Origin: Flavobacteriaceae bacterium Ap0902
GTDB lineage: Bacteria; Bacteroidota; Bacteroidia; Flavobacteriales; Weeksellaceae
NCBI GenBank assembly: GCA_009835005.1
Contig: WTFG01000008.1
Location: 1-64,000 of the forward strand
Direction: 5' to 3'
Length of the DNA: 64,000 nt
This document shows, piece after piece, positions 54,680 through 61,707 of the stretch (positions are counted from its first letter, which is position 1; each line of letters begins with the position of its first letter). Position numbers and translations under genes: made by a program. The notes under the pieces were generated by a model. The model saw nothing but the letters and a program-made list of their open reading frames with translations. It was not told where the DNA came from and did no database searches.

Positions 54680-54699
54680 TTTCTTTAATTTAAATGAGT

Positions 54700-54720
54700 A
54701 AGCCGCAATAGATGCGGCTT
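54700..54720. terminator. Hairpin between the omega-subunit gene and coaBC
   Basis: An 8-bp stem (AAGCCGCA / TGCGGCTT) with a 5-nt loop starts 9 bases past the omega stop and ends 20 bases before the coaBC start. On the minus strand it is not followed by a T run, so it may attenuate, or process, the transcript rather than fully stop it. Confidence 0.45.
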
Positions 54721-54729
54721 TAATTATTT

Positions 54730-55059
54730 TTAATTATTTTCTTCCACTTCTGGTTTTCTATAATAAATCTCTCCGTCTAACCATTCCTTCACAGCTATGG
54801 CCGTAGGCTTTGGTAATCTTTCATAAAATTTAGAAACCTCTATCTGCTCACGGTTTTCAAAAACCTCATCCAATGAATCTGAATGGGCTGCGAATTCATC
54901 TAGTTTTTCTAAAAGTTCTGTTTTAAGTTCTGCTTTAATTTGCTCTGCACGTTTACCCATAATAGCAATCGCCTCATAAATGTTGCCAGTTGGCTTTTGA
55001 ATGATGTCACGATTATAAGTTCTTGTGGTAATTTCTGCTTCTACGTTTTTATATTCCAT
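54730..55059 (-). CDS. rpoZ: RNA polymerase omega subunit, Rpb6-like
   Basis: The 109-residue protein has the Rpb6/omega core NIYEAIAIMGKRAEQIKAEL after a short N-terminus, with an acidic tail. Bacteroidota omega is of this Rpb6-like form. It stabilises the beta-prime subunit in the polymerase. It lies between bamD (14-base gap) and coaBC, the usual order for the group. Confidence 0.88.
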   Translation of the reverse strand: MEYKNVEAEITTRTYNRDIIQKPTGNIYEAIAIMGKRAEQIKAELKTELLEKLDEFAAHSDSLDEVFENREQIEVSKFYERLPKPTAIAVKEWLDGEIYYRKPEVEENN

Positions 55060-55073
55060 GGTAATTTAAATTC

Positions 55074-55922
55074 TTAATTAATTTGATTGTTTTGCTCGTT
55101 TCGCTCTTCAATTTCTGCCTGTAATTTTTGATGAGCCTGAATTTCCCTATTGATTCTATCGCTCCAATCATTTGCTTCATCTAAATAAGATGACTCTGGA
55201 AAAGTTTTAACAAATAATCTATAGGTTGTTGCAGCATCTTTTAATCTATTCTCTTTCTTATCATAGACACTTTGAATTCCTAATTCTGCCCGTGAACGTA
55301 ATAAATAAATAAACGCCTCTTCTCTTAAATAAGAATCTGGAAAGTCATCCATGAAATTAGCAAAAGAAACAGTTGCTGCTTTGTACTTCAATGTATTATA
55401 ATATGATTTAGCAATCTCAAATGCTTTTCTTTCCAACTTTTTTTGAAGCTCATCAATATACCCATTAACGGTTTCAACCCTTTCTGATTCTGGATAAGTA
55501 TCTATAAAATTTTGCAACTCTCTAAGCGCCTCATACGTATTAGACTGATCTAGATTATAATCTGGAGACCCCTGATAATAACTAAAAGCAGACATATATA
55601 AAGCTTCCTCTGCCACAGGAGAATTATTGAATGATAAATAAAAATTCTTGAACTGCTTAGCTGCTAGTTCATAGTTTTTATCATAAAAATTAGCATAAGC
55701 ACTATTTAATGCAATCCTCTCTGACTCCTCTTTCCCAGCATAAGAAGGTGCTGCTTTTCTATATAATTCTATCGCATAGGCCCATTTCTCTTGTTCGTAC
55801 AAATTATCTGCACTATTCAAAATAAAAGCTGGGTCTTTACTCTTCATTCCTTTTTCATAGGTCCTGTTACAAGACACAAGAAAAAGCGTTAGGAATATTC
55901 CAATTATCACATTTTTAATCAT
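55074..55922 (-). CDS. bamD: Outer membrane assembly lipoprotein BamD
   Basis: A lipoprotein signal (LFLVSC, acylated Cys18) precedes TPR-like repeats over about 30-240 (NSADNLYEQEKWAYAIELYR, NFYLSFNNSPVAEEALYMSA, NFIDTYPESERV). This is the standard BamD layout, the essential partner of BamA in inserting outer-membrane barrels. The C-terminal 25 residues are rich in Gln and Glu. It follows dapA by 36 bases. Confidence 0.92.
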   Translation of the reverse strand: MIKNVIIGIFLTLFLVSCNRTYEKGMKSKDPAFILNSADNLYEQEKWAYAIELYRKAAPSYAGKEESERIALNSAYANFYDKNYELAAKQFKNFYLSFNNSPVAEEALYMSAFSYYQGSPDYNLDQSNTYEALRELQNFIDTYPESERVETVNGYIDELQKKLERKAFEIAKSYYNTLKYKAATVSFANFMDDFPDSYLREEAFIYLLRSRAELGIQSVYDKKENRLKDAATTYRLFVKTFPESSYLDEANDWSDRINREIQAHQKLQAEIEERNEQNNQIN

Positions 55923-55958
55923 TCTGCAAAAATAAGATTTTTTAAGAGAACTAAAACT

Positions 55959-56837
55959 TTATTTTGTTTGTGCATAAAGTCTTTCTATTTGTTGAGTTAG
56001 ATGATCTGTTGCTTTTACTAACGGTAATCTAGTGGTTCTAGTACATACCTCTTGGATTTCTAATAATGCTTTAATTCCTACAGGATTACCCTCTATATAG
56101 ATAGAACGTATTAAATCCATCAATCTGTAATGAATCTCATAAGCTGCATCCACTTTTCTATCCAATGCCAATCTAATCATTTCTGAATAAGCTGGAATAG
56201 CCTGGCCGATCACAGAAATCACGCCATCCCCTCCAGCTAAAGTCATAGGCAATGCAAATTCATCATCCCCAGACAGTACAGAAAATCCCTCTGGCTTATT
56301 TTTAATGATTTCCGTAGATTGTACAAAGCTAGGAGAAGCTTCTTTAATCGCTACAATATTCTCAAAATCCTGAGCTAACCTGATCGTTGTTTCTGGCAAC
56401 ATATTAGAAGCTGTTCTACTGGGTACATTATATAAAATAATGCTCTTATCTGTGCTTTCAGAAATAGCCTTAAAGTGTTGGTATATGCCTTCTTGTGTCG
56501 GTTTATTATAAGCAGGAGATACGGACAATACCGCATCAAAATCATTTAAATCAAACGATGCTATTTGTTTACTCACCTTTCTTGTATCATTCCCTCCGAT
56601 TCCAATCACCATAGGAACACGGCTGTTATTTACTTCTTTAATCTTGTCTATGGCCTTGATCTTCTCATCTGCATCTAGTGTAGCAGACTCTGCAGTAGTA
56701 CCCATTAAAACCAAAAACTCTACACCACCATCTATGCTATGGTTTACCAGATTTTCTATGCCTTTTAAATCAACTTCTTTATCCGCATTGAAGGGGGTTA
56801 CCAATGCTACACCTGTCCCTTTAAATTTATGAATCAC
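55959..56837 (-). CDS. dapA: 4-Hydroxy-tetrahydrodipicolinate synthase
   Basis: An aldolase of the DHDPS/NAL family, 292 residues. It has GTTAESATL (Thr-Thr of the proton relay), ILYNVPSRT (catalytic Tyr) and VAIKEAS (Schiff-base Lys). It condenses pyruvate with aspartate semialdehyde in lysine and diaminopimelate synthesis. The start is a GTG at 56837. A -7 box (TAAATTTG) lies upstream at 56874-56867 on the minus strand. It appears to head the dapA-bamD-omega-coaBC-DUF4835-recN block. Confidence 0.95.
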   Translation of the reverse strand: MIHKFKGTGVALVTPFNADKEVDLKGIENLVNHSIDGGVEFLVLMGTTAESATLDADEKIKAIDKIKEVNNSRVPMVIGIGGNDTRKVSKQIASFDLNDFDAVLSVSPAYNKPTQEGIYQHFKAISESTDKSIILYNVPSRTASNMLPETTIRLAQDFENIVAIKEASPSFVQSTEIIKNKPEGFSVLSGDDEFALPMTLAGGDGVISVIGQAIPAYSEMIRLALDRKVDAAYEIHYRLMDLIRSIYIEGNPVGIKALLEIQEVCTRTTRLPLVKATDHLTQQIERLYAQTK

Positions 56838-56866
56838 TTCTTGTAATATATTGAGTTATAAGGTAA

Positions 56867-56874
56867 CAAATTTA
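56867..56874 (-). promoter_or_regulatory. Candidate -7 box of dapA
   Basis: TAAATTTG on the minus strand, 29 bases before the GTG start. A -33 TTG at proper spacing is not visible. Confidence 0.45.
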
Positions 56875-56990
56875 GTCAATTTTAGCTAATGTTTACGGCT
56901 TTGATTTTATTAAAGTATTGCCAAATTAAACATTGAACCTTCTAAATCACCATAATATTGTTAATTTTAGCCAGACTCATATAGCCTATG

Positions 56991-56998
56991 TATATTTG
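56991..56998 (+). promoter_or_regulatory. Candidate -7 box of the split 5'-nucleotidase pair
   Basis: TATATTTG matches TAnnTTTG and lies 20 bases before the start at 57019. The nearest TTG (56958-56960) is 30 bases away, too far for a standard -33. Confidence 0.45.
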
Positions 56999-57018
56999 TA
57001 TTATATAATTAAATTTTT

Positions 57019-57765
57019 ATGAAATTTAAACAATTAGTTGCCATTGGTATTATTACAAGTATTATGTTGGCTTGTAAGACACCGCTCACGGTTCAAAGAA
57101 TAGAACAGCATAATTTTTCCATATCAGATTCTATTCCAGAAAAACAAGAAATTTCTGATCTTATAAGACCTTATAAAATAGAATTAGACCAAAAAATGAA
57201 TCAGATTTTAGCTTATAATCCTATCACTCTAGATAAAAATGGAGCGGATTTTACCTTGGGAATTTTTGTGACTGATTTAATGTTGAAAGAGGTTAATGAT
57301 AGATATCGCAAAATACATCCAGGAGAACGAGTAGATGCGGTATTAATGAATACAGGAGGGTTGCGAAGAACTTTTACGCCAGGGGATTTAACTGTTCGCT
57401 CTATCTATGAGCTCATGCCTTTTGAGAATGAGGTGGTGGTAGTTACGCTAACCGCAGACAAATTTGAGGAGATGGTGCGGTTTTTACAGAAATCAGATAG
57501 AAATCACCCAATTGCAGGCTTTTCTTTTAATAAGAATCAAGAGGTTCTGAATATATTGATTAATGGCAAACCTTTAGATCCTAATAAAACCTATCGTGTA
57601 GTCACCAATGATTATCTACAAAAAGGCGGAGATGATATGGACTTTTTTAAGAATGCGGTGAACACAGAATACTTTGATTTAAAGATTAGAGATTTATTTA
57701 TAGAAAGTTTGCAACAAATAGATACAATTAAAATCAATAAGAATCCACGTTACATTTTAAATTAA
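57019..57765 (+). CDS. 5'-Nucleotidase C-terminal domain lipoprotein
   Basis: A lipoprotein signal (ITSIMLAC, Cys17) is followed by about 225 residues of the substrate-binding domain that forms the C-terminal half of UshA-type 5'-nucleotidases. The recognisable segments are VLMNTGGLRRTFTPGDLTVRSIYELMPFENEVV and YRVVTNDYLQKGGDDMDFF, read here only in part. It has no metallophosphatase half of its own; the next gene, 5 bases downstream, supplies it. The two probably form one enzyme at the cell surface or in the periplasm. Confidence 0.88.
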   Translation: MKFKQLVAIGIITSIMLACKTPLTVQRIEQHNFSISDSIPEKQEISDLIRPYKIELDQKMNQILAYNPITLDKNGADFTLGIFVTDLMLKEVNDRYRKIHPGERVDAVLMNTGGLRRTFTPGDLTVRSIYELMPFENEVVVVTLTADKFEEMVRFLQKSDRNHPIAGFSFNKNQEVLNILINGKPLDPNKTYRVVTNDYLQKGGDDMDFFKNAVNTEYFDLKIRDLFIESLQQIDTIKINKNPRYILN

Positions 57766-57770
57766 ATCGC

Positions 57771-58697
57771 ATGAATCGCAGATCTTTTATACAAAAATCA
57801 GCCGCTGCCACAGCATTTACAGCCCTTCCAGCAGTATCTATGCTTGGAAAAGAAAACACCAAGAAAATCACCATCCTGCATACCAATGATCAACACAGTA
57901 GAATAGAACCATTTGAAGTTTCAGATAACAATAGATATTCTAATAAAGGTGGTTTTGCAAGAAGAGCAAGCTTGATTGATTATATCAGACAACAAGAAAA
58001 TGATGTATTGCTATTAGATGCAGGAGATATATTCCAAGGCACACCATATTTCAACTTCTATGGTGGGGAATTAGAATTTAAATTGATGTCCAAAATGAAT
58101 TATGATGTGGCAACTATTGGAAATCACGACTTTGATAACGGTTTAGAAGGTCTCCAAAATCAATTACCCCATGCCAGTTTTGATTTTGTTTGTGCTAATT
58201 ATAACTTTACTAATACTGCTTTAGAAGGACAATTCAAACCTTATAAAATCATTGAGAAAAACGGTATAAGAATCGGGATTTTCGGTTTGGGAATAGAATT
58301 AGATGGTTTGGTTTCCAAAAGTTTATATAAAGAAACTAAATATCTAGATCCTGTTGAAATCACCCAAGGCATTACTACAGAGTTAAAAAATAAAAAGTGC
58401 GATTTAATCATTTGCTTGTCACATTTAGGATTTGAATATAAAAATGAGGATAAAATTTCTGATATGGTTTTAGCCCAAAAAACCAAAGATATAGACCTGA
58501 TTATTGGAGGGCATACGCATACATTCCTACCAGCGCCTGTAGAAGAAAAAAATGCAGAAGGCAAAACTGTCTTAATTAACCAAGTAGGCTGGGCTGGATT
58601 GTATTTAGGTAGAATTGATTTCTATTTAGATCCATATACTCAGCAGAAATCCTATGCCTACAACACTATGCCCATAGAAGCTAATCATATCACTTAA
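57771..58697 (+). CDS. 5'-Nucleotidase metallophosphatase domain protein
   Basis: A twin-arginine-like signal (MNRRSFIQKSAAATAF) precedes the calcineurin-like half of UshA-type nucleotidases: ILHTNDQHSRIEP, LLDAGDIFQGTPY, TIGNHDFDNGLEG and IIGGHTHTFLP. All metal-binding residues are present. It ends where the C-terminal domain would begin in a single-chain enzyme; that domain is encoded by the preceding gene. Confidence 0.9.
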   Translation: MNRRSFIQKSAAATAFTALPAVSMLGKENTKKITILHTNDQHSRIEPFEVSDNNRYSNKGGFARRASLIDYIRQQENDVLLLDAGDIFQGTPYFNFYGGELEFKLMSKMNYDVATIGNHDFDNGLEGLQNQLPHASFDFVCANYNFTNTALEGQFKPYKIIEKNGIRIGIFGLGIELDGLVSKSLYKETKYLDPVEITQGITTELKNKKCDLIICLSHLGFEYKNEDKISDMVLAQKTKDIDLIIGGHTHTFLPAPVEEKNAEGKTVLINQVGWAGLYLGRIDFYLDPYTQQKSYAYNTMPIEANHIT

Positions 58698-58708
58698 AAA
58701 AATTTAAT

Positions 58709-59197
58709 TTGAAGAAAAAAGTCCTATACTTGCACGGCCTGAACAGCCAATTACATGATGATCGTAGAGAAGTTTTAAAAAAATGTAATTTAGAAATCAA
58801 AGCACCTTTAATGGATTATGAAAATAATCCTGACGCTCTTTTTGATTTAATAGAAACCTTTGATTCTGATTTAATTATTGGTTCTAGTGCTGGTGGATTG
58901 ATTGGCTATTATATTTCTGGACTCAAGCAAGTACCCGCCTTATTGTTTAATCCAGCGCTTCCACATAGAGATTATATCAAAGGGATTAAAAACTTACCAA
59001 AAAGAAAAGTATTACTGCATGTCACATTAGGCAGCAAGGATGAAGTGGTGAATCCTAGGGCGACAAAAAACTATCTGATTCATAATGAAGGAATTCAATC
59101 TGTCCTGAAAATTCATTGGATAGAAAATTTAGAACATAGAATTCCAATTGACATCTTTGAATCTGAAGTTAAAAGTTTTTTAAAAAGTTTAAAATAA
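58709..59197 (+). CDS. Small alpha/beta hydrolase, YqiA-like
   Basis: The 162-residue protein has an alpha/beta hydrolase start LYLHGLNSQLHDDRR, nucleophile motif GSSAGGLIGYY (Ser near 56-58), and a late Asp (GSKDEVV) and His (LEHRI). It fits the YqiA-type esterases, whose natural substrate is unknown. The start is a TTG at 58709; no ATG is available nearby. It follows the nucleotidase pair by 11 bases. Confidence 0.78.
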   Translation: MKKKVLYLHGLNSQLHDDRREVLKKCNLEIKAPLMDYENNPDALFDLIETFDSDLIIGSSAGGLIGYYISGLKQVPALLFNPALPHRDYIKGIKNLPKRKVLLHVTLGSKDEVVNPRATKNYLIHNEGIQSVLKIHWIENLEHRIPIDIFESEVKSFLKSLK

Positions 59198-59198
59198 A

Positions 59199-59240
59199 AA
59201 ACTACTCTAGAATTCTACATAAATCCCAAAGTAGCTTGAT
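59199..59240 (-). terminator. Possible terminator of the small secreted protein gene
   Basis: On the minus strand CTACTTTGG can pair imperfectly with CTAGAGTAG and is followed by TTTTTTA. The stem has mismatches or wobble pairs, so the call is tentative. Confidence 0.35.
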
Positions 59241-59261
59241 TAACAAAAATTACAGTAAAAA

Positions 59262-59513
59262 CTATTTTAATCTCATTTCCATATTTTCTACGGTATTTTT
59301 AAGTTCTTTTAAAATTCTAATTGACTGATCTAGACTTTTCGCTTGTTTTAATTGAATTTTCAAAATCTGTGTTTTGAAGATTTGTGTATTATAAGCGATG
59401 ACCTGTTTTCTTGCTATGATGTCATCATCAGAGTTTACATTGGTACTGATAGCATTCGCATTCATCAACGCAGATGAAAGTAAAAAACCTGATAATAGAA
59501 TAATTTTTTTCAT
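59262..59513 (-). CDS. Small exported protein of unknown function
   Basis: The 83-residue precursor has a signal peptide (MKKIILLSGFLLSSALMNANA). The mature part of about 62 residues is predicted helical and rich in Lys, Gln and Ile (KTQILKIQLKQAKSLDQSIR). It has no cysteine and no recognised family. It stands alone on the minus strand between two + strand units. Confidence 0.6.
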   Translation of the reverse strand: MKKIILLSGFLLSSALMNANAISTNVNSDDDIIARKQVIAYNTQIFKTQILKIQLKQAKSLDQSIRILKELKNTVENMEMRLK

Positions 59514-59673
59514 AACATTATTTTTTTAAAAATAATTAATAATTTAGAGTAAGCATTAACAAACCCTTAAATGCTACTGCAAATATACGCATACTTTTAT
59601 GGATTCTCTAAAAAAGAAAGCCTGTTTTTTATCATATTAACTATAATTTAATGTATCCTTATTATCTGACAGA

Positions 59674-59708
59674 TTGTATGGATAAGGCGCAAATTTTTAT
59701 TAAGTTTG
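59674..59708 (+). promoter_or_regulatory. Promoter of glyA
   Basis: TAAGTTTG at 59701-59708 matches the -7 consensus, with a TTG at 59674-59676 and a 24-base spacer. It lies 23 bases before the start at 59732. Confidence 0.55.
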
Positions 59709-59731
59709 ATAAACATTAAAAAATATACTGA

Positions 59732-60994
59732 ATGGATAGAATATTTCAATTAATAGAGGAAGAGAAACAAAGACAAATTAACGGAGTAGAACTTATAGCT
59801 TCAGAAAACTTCGTGAGTGAAGATGTCCTAAAAGCAATGGGGTCTGTACTTACCAATAAATACGCGGAAGGTTATCCTGGCAGACGATATTATGGAGGAT
59901 GTGAAGTGGTTGACAAAGTAGAAAATCTGGCCATTGATAGATTAAAAGAATTATTTGGAGCAGCATATGCCAACGTACAACCTCACTCTGGTTCACAAGC
60001 GAATGCAGCCGTTTATTTGGCTTGTCTAAAAGCTGGAGATAAAATCATGGGATTAGATTTATCTCATGGAGGTCACTTAACCCATGGATCTCCTGTTAAT
60101 TTCTCTGGAATCAGGTTCGAAACTTGTTTTTATGGAGTAGACAAGGAAACAGGTCTTATAGACTATGATGCAATGGAAGAGACAGCACGCAAAGAGAAAC
60201 CTCAATTAATTATTTGTGGTGCTTCTGCGTATTCAAGAGACATCGATTATAAAAGATTTAGAAAGGTCGCAGATGAAGTAGGAGCATTATTAATGGCTGA
60301 TATTGCGCATCCAGCAGGATTGATAGCCGCTGGTTTATTAAACAATCCATTACCACATTGTCATATTATTACCTCTACTACCCATAAGACGCTACGTGGA
60401 CCAAGAGGGGGAATCATCATGATGGGACAAGATTTTGAAAATCCATGGGGTCAAACTTTCAAGAAAAAACCAAAAATGATGTCCAGAGTTTTGGACTCTG
60501 CTGTATTCCCAGGAAATCAAGGCGGTCCTTTAGAGCATGTGATTGCTGCGAAAGCGGTTGCTTTTGGAGAGGACTTGACGGACAATTTCAAAGGATATGC
60601 GCAACAAGTGATTAAAAATGCTCACGCGCTTGCAGAAGCATTAGTTAAGAAAGATTACCAAATTGTATCGGGTGGTACAGACAATCATTGTATGTTGATT
60701 GATTTACGCAACAAAGATATATCTGGAAAGGATGCAGAAAATGCTTTGGTTAATGCAGATATAACTTGTAATAAGAATATGGTTCCATTTGATGATAAAT
60801 CACCCTTTGTGACCTCTGGCATTAGATTGGGCACGCCTGCTATCACAACTCGTGGCTTAAAGGAAGATGATATGGCAACAATCGCAGAATTTATAGACAA
60901 GGCTATTATAAATCATAGGGATGAGGATAAATTAAATGCTATTGGCAAGGATGTTCATGCGATGATGAGCGAGTACCCATTGTTTCAGTGGTAA
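59732..60994 (+). CDS. glyA: Serine hydroxymethyltransferase
   Basis: A fold type I PLP enzyme of 420 residues with [30 protein letters not shown] and the PLP-lysine segment [13 protein letters not shown]. It interconverts serine and glycine and charges tetrahydrofolate with a one-carbon unit, linking it with serA, serC and folA in this window. It appears to be monocistronic. Confidence 0.96.
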   Translation: MDRIFQLIEEEKQRQINGVELIASENFVSEDVLKAMGSVLTNKYAEGYPGRRYYGGCEVVDKVENLAIDRLKELFGAAYANVQPHSGSQANAAVYLACLKAGDKIMGLDLSHGGHLTHGSPVNFSGIRFETCFYGVDKETGLIDYDAMEETARKEKPQLIICGASAYSRDIDYKRFRKVADEVGALLMADIAHPAGLIAAGLLNNPLPHCHIITSTTHKTLRGPRGGIIMMGQDFENPWGQTFKKKPKMMSRVLDSAVFPGNQGGPLEHVIAAKAVAFGEDLTDNFKGYAQQVIKNAHALAEALVKKDYQIVSGGTDNHCMLIDLRNKDISGKDAENALVNADITCNKNMVPFDDKSPFVTSGIRLGTPAITTRGLKEDDMATIAEFIDKAIINHRDEDKLNAIGKDVHAMMSEYPLFQW

Positions 60995-61030
60995 GAATTA
61001 GATTATCAAAACATTATTAAAACAGAAAAC

Positions 61031-61057
61031 CCTGATTTCCAATGAAATCAGGATTTT
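61031..61057. terminator. Bidirectional terminator between glyA and a convergent gene
   Basis: CCTGATTT (61031-61038) and AAATCAGG (61045-61052) form an 8-bp stem with a 6-nt loop. ATTTTCTATTT follows on the right, and the left flank is A-rich, so it could serve both convergent genes. Confidence 0.75.
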
Positions 61058-61099
61058 CTATTTATTTTGAATTAAATATTACAACCCATAATTAAATTA

Positions 61100-61672
61100 T
61101 TATTTAACCAATTGCCAACCTCTTTCTGGAGTGTATCTGGCTTTAAATTTCCTGGTGATAAAATCAGAATTTGGGTTTGAATCTTTTCCAAATTGATAGA
61201 ATGGTGTTTTCTCCTTTAATAACAATACATTAAATGTAGCTTGTTTAGAAGTCTTCTTCTCAAAATTCACTTCCTGTTTTAAATCAATTTCATAGATTAA
61301 AGTTTTCACCTCCACATTATTTCTATTCTGCTTAACGATATAAGGGTAGGATTTATCTGTGAGCGTTGGTGTGATGATAAAAACACTGTCTTTAGAGAAC
61401 CATTTTCTTCTTTTCTTCTCGTCAATAATTTCAATATACCCTTCCGATTCCAATTCTTGCAGTTTTACAATTAAATCTTGATCTTTGGTTGAGTTTAATT
61501 TGAATTTATTTATTTGAAATTTTCCTGTTTCAAAAATAGGATTTTCTGCTACATAATCGGTTACCATGCTCATCGCTTGACCAGAAGAAATATCTTGAGA
61601 ATCTTTACAAGAATTATTCAATATAGAGAAAATTCCTAACAATAGAATTAAGTGTAATTTCTGTTTCATCAT
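61100..61672 (-). CDS. Lipoprotein of unknown function
   Basis: The 190-residue precursor has a signal with a probable acylated Cys (FSILNNSCKDS). The mature part is rich in Lys and charged residues, with KFQINKFKLNSTKDQDLIVKL near 52-72 (partly quoted) and an aromatic C-terminus RGWQLVK. I recognise no family. It follows the YfhO-type gene by 35 bases on the same strand and may be co-transcribed with it. Confidence 0.6.
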   Translation of the reverse strand: MMKQKLHLILLLGIFSILNNSCKDSQDISSGQAMSMVTDYVAENPIFETGKFQINKFKLNSTKDQDLIVKLQELESEGYIEIIDEKKRRKWFSKDSVFIITPTLTDKSYPYIVKQNRNNVEVKTLIYEIDLKQEVNFEKKTSKQATFNVLLLKEKTPFYQFGKDSNPNSDFITRKFKARYTPERGWQLVK

Positions 61673-61707
61673 ATTTATTTTTATTATAACGATAGACCAA
61701 ATAATTA

